Assembly (NCBI RefSeq): GCF_028476545.1
Contig: NW_026732537.1
Span: 1-64,000, forward strand
Length of the DNA stretch: 64,000 bases
Reading direction: 5' to 3'
Origin: Physella acuta
Lineage: Eukaryota; Mollusca; Gastropoda; Physidae
The notes beneath the pieces were generated by a model. It saw only the letters and a list, made by a program, of their open reading frames with translations, made no database searches and was not told the DNA's origin. A program made the position numbers and the translations under genes. This document shows positions 13,601-25,902 of the stretch, piece by piece. Each line of letters opens with the position of its first letter. The first letter of the stretch is position 1.

Positions 13601-14567
13601 CGAAACAATATAAATGATAATAAGCTTGTAGTAATACACATTTTAGTTTAGGTACAATCGTCTAGAGTCTAGAGTCTAGATTTATACATCAACCTTAAAC
13701 TCTAATTATAACTCAAGCTACAGGTCAAGCGCAGTTAAAAAAAAAATCTAAACCATAACCACAGCCATTCCACATAGTAAGTCCGAAATCTTTACCAGTT
13801 AAAAATAATGCAAATTATGTTTAACTAGTGAAAATTTAGAGTCCGGTATTTTTACACGATTACATTTCAGTCTATACCCCGTATACGAAACAGTACAGAT
13901 GACACGAAATTTTTTTTTTTAATGTTTTGATTGTTCAATGGACTGCTAATATTGGACAAAAATATCATTAAGTGTTAGTGTTAGCTAGTTGAAATCTTTA
14001 ACTTCTATGTTGGTCAGTTGAGGCCTTTACCTTCTAATTAAAATCTTACCTTCTAATTGAAATCTTTACCTTCTAATTAAAATCTTACCTTCTAATTGAA
14101 ATCTTTACCTTCTAATTGAAATCTTAACCTTATAATTGAAATCTTTACCTTCTAGTTGAAATCTTTACCTTCTAATTGAAGGCTTTACATTCTAATTGAA
14201 ATCTTTACCTTCTAATTGAAATCTTTACCTTCTAGTTAAATCTTCACCTTCTAATTGAAATCTTTACCATCTAATTGAAATCTTTACCTTCTAATTGAAA
14301 TCTTTACCTTCTAATTGAAATCTTTACCTTCTAATCGAAATCTTTACCTTCAATAGTGTCCCCACGTTGCACCTTGTCCTTGTTGATGAGGATGGTGAAA
14401 TAGACCGGCAGTGTGGACGGTGTCTGCAGGGGTACAGAGGTGTTTCCTTTGACCGAGTAGTGGAAGGGCATCATGCTGCCACATGTGCCTTCTGGTGCCC
14501 CATCAGGATACGCCGCTGCCCTCCCTATCACCAGTGTGGCCAAACACATCAACAGATGGCACGACAT
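10505..14567 (-). CDS. Reeler-domain secreted/GPI-anchored protein B (200 aa, 4 coding exons)
   Basis: Exons are 14567-14348, 13340-13204, 12731-12634 and 10652-10505; phases 1, 0 and 2 are identical to gene A. MSCHLLMCLATLVIGRAAA is the signal peptide. YPDGAPEGTCGSMMPFHYSV opens the Reeler domain, followed by FEGFSMQVREV, WNTTTLTWIAP and RATVVKGYREFF. The C-terminal MPVVPAPLLLLIVCC is a hydrophobic tail after small residues (VTGAG), typical of GPI attachment. N-glycosylation sequons occur (NTS, NLT, NTT). An in-frame ATG 15 codons upstream exists, but the chosen start gives the cleaner signal peptide. It is a tandem paralogue of gene A. The donors of exons 1 and 3 lie in minisatellites. Confidence 0.88.
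11713..11830 (-). tRNA. tRNA-Leu(CAA), intron-containing
   Basis: The minus strand starts GTCAGGATGGCCGAGTGG and ends CCCACTTCTGAC plus discriminator A. The acceptor stem pairs. Box A and box B (GGTTCAAATCC) are intact. CTCAAG gives anticodon CAA, followed by an intron of about 33 bp and a class II variable arm. A T-run terminator follows. Confidence 0.93.
12135..12240. repeat. Purine-rich A/G tract
   Basis: About 100 bp of imperfect AAAGAAAG-type sequence in intron 3 of Reeler gene B. Confidence 0.8.
12470..12633 (-). repeat. Diverged minisatellite carrying the exon 3 donor of Reeler gene B
   Basis: About four units of roughly 35-45 bp. On the minus strand they resemble CTTCAGTTCAG|GTAAGTCTT followed by GTACTCACCTTGACC. 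At least one distal unit (donor near 12507) keeps an intact CAG|GTAAGT. Confidence 0.8.
12634..12731 (-). CDS. Reeler gene B, coding exon 3
   Basis: 98 bp encoding NEQGITHAKHFKW to NLQF. The acceptor is TTACCCCCAG and the donor TTCAG|GTAAGT. The donor is repeated in the adjoining intron. Confidence 0.87.
13204..13340 (-). CDS. Reeler gene B, coding exon 2
   Basis: Encodes TIRADKNYFEGFSMQV to AKLMC. The acceptor is ACTCTTCCAG and the donor ATGTGT|GTAAGT. It aligns with exon 2 of gene A. Confidence 0.87.
13355..13590. repeat. Diverged tandem repeat beside exon 2 acceptor of Reeler gene B
   Basis: About three units of roughly 65-70 bp around TTCTTCAAGCAAAGGTAAAA and GTTGAATAAGTACATTGTG. Unlike the splice-site arrays, the units do not copy the true AG acceptor. 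Confidence 0.75.
14020..14347 (-). repeat. 20-bp minisatellite carrying the exon 1 donor of Reeler gene B
   Basis: About 16 units. Minus-strand unit is GAAGGTAAAGATTTCAATTA, so every unit reproduces GAAG|GTAAAG of the authentic donor at 14348/14347. Confidence 0.93.
14348..14567 (-). CDS. Reeler gene B, coding exon 1
   Basis: Encodes the signal peptide and first half of the Reeler domain. The donor ATTGAAG|GTAAAG is the first of a long series of the same donor repeated every 20 bp. Confidence 0.87.
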
Positions 14568-14998
14568 GGTGTGTATACTTGCTGTGACCTGCTGTGTTGG
14601 TAAAGCTAACAATACTGGAAATACTTGCTGTGCTGTTAATACTTGAAATAATGGATATATTGGCTGGTAACTGTTGCAATAATGAATATGCTTGCTGTGT
14701 TGGTAATGCTTGCTATGCTACGTATGTTACCCTAGGCCTCTTAAGATTTGTGTCCTGTGAAATAAACACAACAAATATTTACTAAACAAGAGAGCGTAAC
14801 AAATGTCAACACACTGTGTAGAACACACACAGAACGTCTTGCTATAATTAGCCACACACATTGATAGTAGTGCCGGAAAATACCTGTCAATTAAAAAAAT
14901 GACAAATTAAAATACCCTCAGGTGACAATTTAGTAGCACGTCAATTAAGGTAATTTTAGGTGGAAGTTTGATTAGAATTACTGAGGGGCTGGGGTAGG

Positions 14999-15105
<107 letters not shown>

Positions 15106-15273
15106 CGTCACGCGCCTGAAGATGGAGTAGACGTTGATTATGATGTGGTGGTCTAAAGCAGTGTTTCTTTCAGGCATGTCCTCGAACACACCGCAATAGT
15201 TTAGCTGATGAATAGAGAACCATAAACGTCCTGGTGATTCTTTAAAATAAATGGCCCTTAAGGATATGGGTAT

Positions 15274-15405
15274 CTAGAGTTAGGGCACATTTCTAATGAT
15301 AAGGGTAGAGTTAGGGCACATTCCTAATGATAAGGGTAGAGTTAATGCACCCTCCTAATGATAACTGGTACATAGAGTTAGGGCATATTCCTAATGATAC
15401 ATTTA
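15274..15405. repeat. Short minisatellite, about 30-35 bp unit
   Basis: About four diverged units around GAGTTAGGGCACATTCCTAA followed by TGATAAGGGTA. Confidence 0.75.
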
Positions 15406-16324
15406 TTCACTTATTTTTTTAATAGACTATACATATTATGCGTCACTGTATTTCTGTACCAATAAGGGTGAAATATTTAACCTACGTGGTAAGAAATATC
15501 TGCAGACTAGTTTCAAAAGGTTAATATTAGTAAGTTTAGAAAGGTATGTATGCGAAAATCAAAGGTAGCATCGCTAAGTGTAATCCCACCTTTGTGATAA
15601 AGTGGGATTAAGCTTCTAGATCTTTATCGTACACCCAAAGCAGTTTAAAAAGTTCAAAACAAGATCAGCGAAACGTTGCCAAATTTTAATTCCCGCGGTA
15701 TTATACTTGTGTGCGTATGTGTGTTAATGAGTACACTATTTTTCATAACTAAGTATTCTATATAGCTATTAATTTTATCAGAAAGAAGTAAACTGAGATA
15801 TCAACAATCTGACTAAGATTTACTTTCACTTTCATCTTCTGTAAGCAACAAAAGAAAAAACAACAACACAATTTTGTTTAAAAAAATATTTTGTGGTCCT
15901 GTTTTCTTAAAGATTTAAATCTTGTCACCACAGGTTATGAAGTGTACATCCTAACTAGTAGCTCAGCCCGAAATGTGGAGGAACTGACAAAAGTTGAAAG
16001 ACAAATCATTGCTGATAGCGCAAAGGTGTGAAATTTGCGGTACATAAATTAAGATAAAAAGGAAAACACCATCACCAGCGTAAAATAAAAACACAAATAC
16101 CATCACTTGATTTGAATATTTTAAGATGGTATCAGGAGCTGACGTCACGCGGGGTAGTAGGGTAGTAGGGTAACAAGTTCTTTGTTCTTTATTGTCGAGT
16201 ACTGCCATCTCGTTTTTATAACGTAAGTAAGTTAATTTATGTTTAACGACATACGAAACGTAGGGAAAGTCTTATGTAAAACTGTTTCTATTTAGTGTGT
16301 TAAAGAGTTTCATTTTCTTTTACA

Positions 16325-16505
16325 GACCGATATACTTACAGACATACTGATTGACATACAGACACACAGACACATACTGACATACATACGGACGGATAGA
16401 AGGGCAGACACAAAGATATACAGACAGACATACAGAAAAACGGACAGACAGACGGACCGACGGACGGAGAGACGGACAGACGGACAGACGGACAGACAGA
16501 CAGAC
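16325..16505. repeat. Degenerate GACA/GACGGACA tetranucleotide tract
   Basis: Repeated GACAGACA, GACGGACA and CATACAGACA motifs over about 180 bp. Confidence 0.85.
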
Positions 16506-16795
16506 GAATAAATTAAGTTGTAGCGAATACTAGGTCTGTCCGGAAAGCTCGCCTTAATGGATGTTTTTCTAATTTGAGCGCCGAACACGGAAGTTAATTA
16601 GCGTCAGATAATTGTCGTTTAGATTTAGTTTATTGCAAGCAACTGATGGGGTTTTAACACGTACATATGTGGGGAGTCTACTGGATTAAGAGAACGCCCA
16701 ATAAAAATTGTATATAGTACTAATAATTTTTTTAAAATGAAGGTCCGTGCCCCATCTAGTTTTTCCCTTATCTATGTTTCTCCAAACAATCCTGA

Positions 16796-17050
16796 ATGTC
16801 CGTGTCCCCAAAAATCTTGAATGTCCGTGTCCCCAAAATCTTGAATGTCCGCGTCCCCAAAAATCTTGAATGTCCGTGTCTTGTCCGTGTCCCCAAAAAT
16901 CTTGAATGTCCGTGTCCCCAAAAATCTTGAATGTCCGCGTCCCCAAAAATCTTGAATGTCCGTGTCCCCAAAAATCTTGAATGTCCGTGTCCCCAAAAAT
17001 CTTGAATGTCCGCGTCCCCAAAAATCTTGAATGTCCGTGTCCCCAACAAT
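16796..17050. repeat. 25-bp minisatellite
   Basis: About ten copies of a unit containing CTTGAATGTCCGTGTCCCC. The unit lacks stops on the minus strand, so all three minus frames stay open as a 25-residue periodic sequence. I do not regard these as genes. Confidence 0.92.
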
Positions 17051-18423
17051 CTGGAATGTCCATGACCCACCTCCTGGACAGTGTACTATTACCTGGTAAG
17101 TGACTACGTCACTCAGTGTCACCACGATGGTCCAGAAATGAGGTCAATGTAAGCCGTGTGTCATTACGTGAAGTCAATGTAAGCCGTGTGTCATTAAAGC
17201 ATCACGTGACAGATATGGCCCGGCATGCAGCGAAGGACATTTTATCTGCTTGAGTTCATGTTACTTAATTTATTCTTTCAAATATTTCGTGCCTTCCAGG
17301 CAAAAACCAAGACCCTCAAAATAAAATTTAAAAAAAAAAGGCTTTAGAATTAACATACTTTGGTATTACTAGGTCCTTACGTTTAATTTTCTACATTTTT
17401 CTCCTCTTGAATCTAGTGTTTTTCATATGCATTTTTTAAAGTACGATTTTTTAAAATGAAGTAGTCTTTTCCACACAAGTAGGCGTTAAAACCCGATCAG
17501 TTGCTTGCAATAAACTTGATGTTCATTTTCTGGATTTGAAGTCATTAAAAAAGCACTTTATTTTCAAATTTTAATAGGACTTTATCTTACTTCTCATTAA
17601 TGGATGCTGAATTGTGAAGCTACAACGCCGGATGTTCCAGCTTAGTTGAACACCTATATGAAAGAAAACTCAAAATCTAGACTTAAAATACCGCCTATTG
17701 TGATGTTGTATTACATTTTAAAATCATGGTTTCACTCACCAAACAGTAGTGCTAAGCTGTTGCTTAACTCACATTACAAAAAATGTAAAACGTTTGTGTT
17801 TTTCTCAACTCACATTACAAACACTTAAACTTTGGTACTGTTGCCCAACAAATTTACAAACATTTAAAACTAGTTCTAGCTCAGCCAGTTGGTGTAGCTG
17901 TTGAACACGACAAAAATAGCGCTATTATGCAGAAGAGCAACCACTTAAGCAAAAGTATGTTTATAGACGCTGATGTAATCAATGGAGCACGTCCCACCCA
18001 GCAGACATGTCGTCCAGCGGTCCACACCACTTGACCTTGATGGGCACCCATCCATGTCATTACCTAAGTAAAATAGTGTTCCTTTAGGTGACCCTTACCC
18101 TGCTTTTCTCACGTCTGTAACAATCGGACAACTTTAATTATAGCTATCCTATTCTTTTGTCGAGTTAGAAAGCAGATACGTTTATAAGGGTATACAATTA
18201 TAAAGATCTTACAAAACGTTTTAACACCCTTATTTTTTTATTGCTCCTCCCATTTGTAGAAAGTTAACTACGATTAATGGACGTGTGTAACCGGGCGATA
18301 GTTTCGAACATTTATTTATCTGATTTATGCATGATGTATTGGGTGGTGGTGGTGGTGGCGGTGGAGGCGGGGGTTGATGGGGAGCAGTATCTAAAAAAGC
18401 CTTCTCTTTTTGTGAATATGAAG

Positions 18424-21400
18424 ACATGTTTTGAAATAGCCCCACCACCCCCCGAAGAAAGTCTACCGCCCCCGAACGAAATGGAATTTATATCGAAAAC
18501 ACATTAATACTAATAGTTTCGCTGTCTGTCTATCTATCTATCTGACAAGACGCTCTAGAGAAAACACAAGGAAAATAAAAACATGCATAGTATTTCGAAA
18601 AACGAAGTATGACGTCGACACATTTAGCGCACAGAGTAGAAAATAATCTCAAGCCGGATAGTGCACACATTGATATGACGTCATTGATTTGGTCTAATTT
18701 GGTCTAATCTAAGTGGTTTGCGTGAAGTTTCTTTCATACAATTCTTCGGGTAGGGGCGAAGCCCCACCCCCGCGTAAGAACGTCTGAGCCCTCCCCCTCT
18801 CCCCAACTCAAAAGAAATTTCCTCATCGATACTCTATAATAAAATTACCGCCTAATTAATGTGTCTCATCTAAAAAGTGGTTTTCTTGCAATTTCTTTAA
18901 TGCAATTCTTCGCGTAGTGGCTATGCGCGACACCAGTGTTTCTTTCAGACTTTTTCCTCCACGGAGAGGGGTGAGGGTACTTGAAATTTTCGGGGGCGGG
19001 GGTAGAATTTTCGGGGAGGGGGCGGACACTGGAAAAAGTAAATAATTATATTTCGTTGAATGGGACGGTAGACATGTTTTTTAGAGGGGGGGGGGGGGTG
19101 GGGGTGTGGGGGGGGGGTGTGTGGGTGGGTGGGGGGTGGGGTGTGTGGGGGTGGGGGTGGTGTGTGTGGGGGTGGGGGGTGGGGGGGTGTGTGGGTGGGT
19201 GGGGGGTGGAGTGTGTGGGGGTGGGGGGTGGTGTGTGTGGGGGTGGGGGGTGGGGGGTGGTGTGTGTGGGGGTGGGGGGTGGGTGGGGGGGTGTGGGGGT
19301 GGGGGGGGTGTGGGGGTGGGGGGGTGGTTTTAGTTTAGAGAAAAGAGACAGCACTATCAGCCTAGCGCCCGGTGTATCCTTCCTCAACGGGCCATTTTTC
19401 TCGTCTATAATAATAGTTTCGCTGTCTCTCTATCTATCTATCTGTCTGACAAGAACGCTCTAGAGAAAAGACAAGCAATTTAAAAACATGCACAGTAATT
19501 CGAAAAACGAAGTATGACGTCGACACATTTAGCGCACAGAGTAGAAAATAATCTCAAACCCAGAGAGTGCACACAGTAATGTAATGACGTCATTGAAACA
19601 TTGAAAAAAAGGAAATGTTGTCTAATCTAAATGGTTTGCGTGAAGAGTTTCTTGCATAGAATTATTCGAGTAGGGGCGAAGCCCCACCCCCCGCGTAAGA
19701 ACGTCTGAGCCCCCCCCCCCCTCCCCAACTCAAAAGAAATTTCCTCATCGATACTCTATAATAAAATTACCGCCTAATTAATGTGTCTAATCTAAAAAGT
19801 GGTTTTCTCGCAATTTCTTTAATGCAATTCTTCGCGTAGTGGCTAAGCGCGACACCAGTGTTTCTTTCAGACTTTTTCCTCCCCGGAGAGGGGTGGGGGT
19901 ACTTGAAATTTTCGGGGGCGGGGGTAGAATTTTCGGGGAGGGGGCGGACACTGGAAAAAGTATATAATTATATTTCGTTGAATGGGACGGTAGACATGTT
20001 TTTTAGAGGGGGGTGGGGGGGGGGGGGTGGGGGGGGGGTAGGGGGGTGAGTGGGGGGGGGGTGGTTTTAATTTAGACTTTTTCCTCCCCGGAGAGTGGTG
20101 GGGGGTACTTGAAATTTTCGGGGGTGGGGGTAGAATTTTCGGGGAGGGGGCGGACACTGGAAAAAGTATATAATTATATTTCGTTGAATGGGACGGTAGA
20201 CATGTTTTTTTAGAGGGGGGGGGGGGGGTGGGGGGGGGTAGGGGGGTGAGTGGGGGGGGGGGGGTTTAATTTAGACTTTTTCCTCCCCGGAGAGTGGTGG
20301 GGGTACTTGAAATTTTCGGGGGTGGGGGTAGAATTTTCGGGGAGGGGGCGGACACTGGAAAAAGTATATAATTATATTTCGTTGAATGGGACGGTATACA
20401 TGTTTTTTGGGGTGTGGGGGGTGTGGGGGGGGGGTGTGGGGTGGGTGGGGTGGGGGGGGGTGGTGTGGGGGGGTGGGTGTGTGTGGGGGGGGGGGGGCTG
20501 GGGTGGTTTTAGTTTAGAGAAAAGAGACAGCACTATCAGCCTAGCGCCCGGTGTATCCTTCCTCAACGGGCCATTTTTCTCGTCTATAATAATAGTTTCG
20601 CTGTCTCTCTATCTATCTATCTGTCTGACAAGAACGCTCTAGAGAAAACACAAGGAATTTAAAAACCTGCACAGTAATTCGAAAAACGAAATATGACGTC
20701 GACACATTTAGCGTAGAGTAGAACATAATCTCAAACCAGAGAGTGCACACAGTAATGTAATGACGTCATTGAAACATTGAAAAAAAGGAAATGTTGTCTA
20801 ATCTAAATGGTTTGCGTGAAGAGTTTCTTGCATAGAATTATTCGAGTAGGGGCGAAGCCCCACCCCCCGCGTAAGAACGTCTGAGCCCCCCCCCCCTCCC
20901 CAACTCAAAAGAAATTTCCTCATCGATACTCTATAATAAAATTACCGCCTAATTAATGTGTCTAATCTAAAAAGTGGTTTTCTCGCAATTTCTTTAATGC
21001 AATTCTTCGCGTAGTGGCTAAGCGCGACACCAGTGTTTCTTTCAGACTTTTTCCTCCCCGGAGAGGGGTGGGGGTACTTGAACTTTTCGGGGGCGGGGGT
21101 AGAATTTTCGGGGAGGGGGCGGACACTGGAAAAAGTATATAATTATATTTCGTTGAATGGGACGGTAGACATGTTTTTTAGAGGGGGGGTGGGGGGGGGG
21201 GGGGGGGGGTGGGGGGGGGGGGGGGTAGGGGGGTGAGTGGGGGGGGGGGGGTGGTTTTAATTTAGACTTTTTCCTCCCCGGAGAGTGGTGGGGGTACTTG
21301 AAATTTTCGGGGGTGGGGGTAGAATTTTCGGGGAGGGGGCGGACACTGGAAAAAGTATATAATTATATTTCGTTGAATGGGACGGTATACATGTTTTTCG

Positions 21401-21650
21401 GGGGGTGGGGGGTGTGGGGGGGGGGTGGGGGTGGTGTGGGGGGGTGTGGGGGGGGGGGTGGGGGTGGTGTGTGGGGTGTGTGGGGGGGGCTGGGGTGGTT
21501 TTAGTTTAGAGAAAAGAGACAGCACTATCAGCCTAGCGCCCGGTGTATCCTTCCTCAACGGGCCATTTTTCTCGTACTTTTATATGTGTCCGCCCCCCAC
21601 TCCCCCCGAAAATATCAAGTACTCTCCCGGAGAAGAAAGTCTGGAAGAAA
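18424..21650. repeat. Tandem array of G-rich interspersed-repeat units (about 0.9-1.2 kb)
   Basis: Three to four large units in direct orientation. Shared blocks recur at about 18931, 19853 and 21028 (CACCAGTGTTTCTTTCAGAC), at 18738, 19660 and 20836 (GGGCGAAGCCCCACCCC), and at 19326, 20508 and 21497 (GAGAAAAGAGACAGCACTAT). Inside each unit is sequence of the GTTTCTTCCAG MITE family plus long G or GT runs. Smaller modules starting with GACTTTTTCCTCCCCGGAGA are further duplicated near 20069, 20271 and 21265. Confidence 0.88.
19085..19330 (+). repeat. G-rich GGGGTG/GTGTG tract
   Basis: About 245 bp made almost only of G and T, with many G3+ runs: strong G-quadruplex potential on the plus strand. 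Gly/Val/Trp-rich plus frames and Pro/His/Thr minus frames are compositional artefacts. Confidence 0.9.
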
Positions 21651-22201
21651 CAGAAGTGAGGTGGATGGGGCACACCCGTAGAAAGGCAGATGGTATCATC
21701 GCTAGAGGGCATTGGAGTGGAATCCTCAGTCTCTAGTTCGAACCCCCGGGCAGATGAGGCTCTATAGCTGGAGACAGCAACCCATCTAGGAGATAAAACT
21801 CCAAAATCAAACAACTCCTGCCTTGTAGTTTGTTCTTGGTTGGACAAAAGCTAGGGATACAAATCCGGTAAGAAGAGCAGGCTGAAATCGGAGTCAATGG
21901 CCTATACGGCGCATAACTATTTCACACGAAAAATTGACGATGAGATCATCAGAGAGAGGGGGGGGGGGGGGGGTGGAGGTTTCGTGATGGTCAACACAAC
22001 AGCTTGCGTAATTATTAGTAAATAATCAGGCTAAAAGTCCTGTTTCGATACAATTTGGGCACAAGAACCAGATTTGAAATCTTCTGGCTTAAGGTAGAAA
22101 CCATAAGGCAGAATGTAAACAATTAAACAAGTCCGTATGCCTGTTAAAACAATACCGCAAAAATATGCAGCGATTTTGTTCTCATTTGAAACAGACTTAG
22201 G

Positions 22202-22605
22202 CAGAGGCGTAGCGAAGGCGGGGGGTGCGGACCGCACCGGGTAACACCATTTAGGGGGTGACAACCAAGGCAAAAATAGCAAAACGTACAGAAGAAAAAT
22301 GCTTTTTTGCCAGTTCCATTAATGATTAATTAAAGTTAAATAGTCTTTTAAGTACAAATCGACAACTATTACTAGAAGGTGGGGGTGACACAATGACGTG
22401 CTAACTATAGAGAAAACAATGCTAACTGTATTATTAACAGATTATAGATAAACATCGTTATTATTAAGTTTCCAGCGATTAAAGCGTATACACAGATACA
22501 CTCATACACACTCATATACATATATATATATTTTTTTTTGGGGGGGGGGGGGGCTGACACCACGAAGTGCCGCATCGGGTGACACTCGACCTAGCGACGC
22601 CACTG
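22202..22605. mobile_element. hAT-like MITE (GGCGTAGCGA family)
   Basis: The ends are CAGAGGCGTAGCGAAGG and the complementary CTAGCGACGCCACTG. The interior matches the 7035 copy (GTGCGGACCGCACCGGGT). The flanking duplications GACTTAGG / GACTTAAC agree at 6 of 8 positions, suggesting an older insertion. Confidence 0.78.
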
Positions 22606-23279
22606 GACTTAACAAAAAATTAATTTTAGAATTTTAGAATTTTTTACTGGTGAAACTTTCAGATAAAGATAACAATTTGGATACCTTGGGGCGAGCCACA
22701 ATGATATAGCTATCTATCCCTCCATCAGAACTAGCTATCCAGCAGAACTAGATTTATACTATCCATCAATCATGACTAGCATTCGTGAGGACATCAAAGC
22801 CAACAGGGGAGATAAATCCACATGTCCACTGTTTGTATAATACAGGGCCAGACAACTCTTGTTTGCTCCGGCAATTGAACAGTCTCCATACCTGAGTTAC
22901 AACAGTGAGTTGCGTCCCTTGTATAGACACTGTGCTGTAGATTTACTAGAAAAGCCAATTAATTAGGCAGGTTTAGTAGAATGTCTTTCAATGGTTCTCA
23001 CCGGGGTACCAAGTGGCCCTGTGTGTCTAGTCTATTCTATAAAATGCATTATTCCATGGGTTCAATAGTTGACTGCATGCTATATGTACCCCTGTATGAG
23101 AACCTCTGTGACGTCATAGGTCAACTACTAATTTGTTGATGAAGACGATCCCCTCTCCTTACAGAGAGCCTCGGGTTATATAGCTAACTTACACTTGTGG
23201 GGGGGGGGGAATTAGTAATTAATTATAAACGTTTATTTAAAAAAAAATGACAATATGTCACAAGTGTGACAATTTTTAA

Positions 23280-23515
23280 AGCCAGCCTGTCACGTACTAA
23301 AAGCTGTACGTGATTAAGACTTTTTGTCGTGACTTTAATTTCACTTGATTGAGACATTTTTTGTCATGTACTAAAGGCTGTACGTGATTTAAGACTTTTT
23401 GTCGTGACTTTAATTTCACTTGATTGAGACATTTTTTGTGTGTACTAAAGGCTGTACTTGATTAAGACTTTTTGTCGTGACTTTAATTTCACTTAATTGA
23501 GACATTTTTTTTGCC
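23280..23515. repeat. About 78-bp tandem repeat, three copies
   Basis: Three direct copies containing GACTTTTTGTCGTGACTTTA and TTTCACTTGATTGAGAC. Confidence 0.85.
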
Positions 23516-23769
23516 ATTAATATAATTTAAATCGGAATTTTGAAATTTAAAAAAAAGACAGTTCGAGATAGGTTAATCACAAAATGTAACGAAGGAAAGG
23601 GTAATGTGTTCCTTTAAAAGGCAAACAGTGTCCACATGCAGGTAATATTTTAACAGTCGCACCTTGTATTTACACTGCACTACAACGCTGGACTTAAGTC
23701 ATTTAATTCTTATAATAACACGGGAGGGAAACCTGTCGTGTAAACCTCATAGTTGGGTTGTCAGTCAGG

Positions 23770-24110
23770 GTTGGTCATGTCATGTTTTGAAAGTAATGTT
23801 AGTGGTGTGGGGGTTGTTAATGTCAGGCTGGCGATGTCGGTTGTCAATGTCATATTGTCACAATCCTGTTAGTGATGCGGGGGTTGTCAATGTCATGCTG
23901 TCACATTCATGTTAGTGATGTGGGTGTTGTTAATGTCGATGTCATATTGTCACAATTATGTTAGAGATGGGGAGGGGGGGTGTTAATGTCATTTTGCCAT
24001 GTGATATTGTTAGTGTCAGGTTGTTTTCGGGTTGTCATTTCGGTTTGTCAGTGTGGTGTTGATGTTTTCAGGCTGACAGCGTGGTGTTGATGACACCGTT
24101 TTAGCAAATG
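23770..24110. repeat. Degenerate GTTGTCAATGTCA repeat
   Basis: Imperfect repeats of roughly 30-60 bp with GGGGTTGTCAATGTCATG and GTTAGTGATGTGGG. Unit boundaries are blurred. Confidence 0.65.
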
Positions 24111-24347
24111 TCAGGTAGTTGAGACAAGGGACAGCATGGGCTTTACCGTCTTTTGATGATGACTATGGAACCGTATAATATGTTACATCCTATTTGTCAA
24201 ACATCGGGCCGCTGTGAATAACACTAGAGTCTAACCTACACGGTTTTCTGATGGTTGATAATAGTTGCTAGAGGAAAGTCTTGGGACTTTCATCATGTCA
24301 TAGTTGTAGTCGACAATTATGACAATGTATATGTTCATAAGAACATC

Positions 24348-24470
<123 letters not shown>

Positions 24471-25459
24471 GTGTATGTGTATTTACCATAGTGTGCTCAC
24501 AGCTCCATCAACCTACCACAACTTAACTATGTCACCTTTGTCAAGATTTCGGCCATCGTAGAAAAGAACACAAAAAAAAAATCTTCTCGTTACACAAGGG
24601 AGATGACAACTAGAGACTCGAGGGATACATGAATACATTATATATTAAATTAACTTTTTAAATTAATCGAAAATAACATAAATTTTAATTATAAAGTTTA
24701 CGTTTACACATAACCAAAAGTTCGTTAAAATTCTGTTATTACATTTTTCTCCAGTTACGTTGATGCAAAGGTAAAAAAAAAAGGGGGGGGGGGCACTCAA
24801 TCTTCCATGACATATTGTGCTGACGCCTATTGTTGTTGTTGAATACCTTAGTTAACTATCAGGCTAAACAAAAATACGACGTGAAAATAAATCAGAAGCA
24901 CATATAAGAGTGTGTCCTACCTTTATTGTTCCCGGTAGAAGGACCCCAAATAAATGGTAAGAAACAGAGAACAGGTAATATGATTTCTAAATTAACCAGC
25001 AGCCCTGCGTCACGTGGGGAACTGACGTCATCGGGAGGCTGTCGTGATCCAATCAATGATTGCGTCCCTCTCTCTCTCTCACTTGTCTCCCCTCGCGACA
25101 AGGGACGCAATAGGTAACAAGTCGTTCAGAGTTACACAAACTTTTTTTTCTTCTACATTTGTTTAGCTATAGGTATCAAGTCGTACAGTGCTACACAATG
25201 TATTCGTCCTTCTACATTTGTTTAGCTATGGGTACATTTTTAACAGGTAAATCTCTTTTAAAAAATCTCGGGGACGAGATTACATCAGCTGGTCTTTGCT
25301 ATGTTTAAATATATGGGGACTGCAGTAGCCATGGGGGGGGGGGGGGGGGTGAAGAACGCGGTGGGCATGGCGGGGGGGGGGGGGGGGGGATTTGCCGTTT
25401 GCTTTAATCTTCTTGACTAAAAAATATTGGTAGGTTTTTCTCAATCGTTTAAAAAAGGT

Positions 25460-25576
25460 TGTCAGAAGTGGGATTTGAACCCACGCCCACATTCGTGGAC
25501 CAGAACACTCTCCTGCTTTACGAAGGAAGGTGATTAACCTTGAGTCTGGCGCCTTAGACCGCTCGGCCATCCTGAC
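25460..25576 (-). tRNA. tRNA-Leu(CAA), intron-containing
   Basis: Same mature sequence as the 11713 gene across D arm, anticodon loop (CTCAAG) and T arm, with one change in the box A region (GAGCGGTCTAAGG). The intron contains ATCACCTTCCTTCG. A T6 run follows on the minus strand. Confidence 0.92.
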
Positions 25577-25902
25577 ATAATATAAAGAGAGAAGGGTGTA
25601 TTGATATAGTCTAGAGAAAAGAAATAGAAATTATTATGTGTTTAAAAATAATAGCAAACATTTTGTGTATAAAGATCCTAACAATGTATAATTAAGATAA
25701 ACGAGCCGACCCGCAGCGTATCATACGCCGCTATTTAGTTGTTTCATTTTCTACTTTTCAGTAATTCATAATTTGTGAATTCGACAGTGCCAATGCTGCC
25801 ACTGAAAATATTTGCTTTAAAACACTAACCCCCCCCCCTTTCCCCTAACCCCGTCCCTACACCCCCCCCCCCCGTGAAAGCAGCCTCCTCTTAGTTATTT
25901 CT

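Larger units (their letters stand above)
15406..18420. other. Gene-poor intergenic sequence
   Basis: Apart from the repeats at 16325-16505 and 16796-17050, only AT-rich unique sequence and direct repeats near 17130-17200 were seen. No supported exon. Confidence 0.45.

Noticed and set aside
16686-17125. Three overlapping minus frames of 100-125 codons
   Set aside because: All three frames encode the same periodic sequence because the 25-bp unit has no stop; no signal, domain or splice context.
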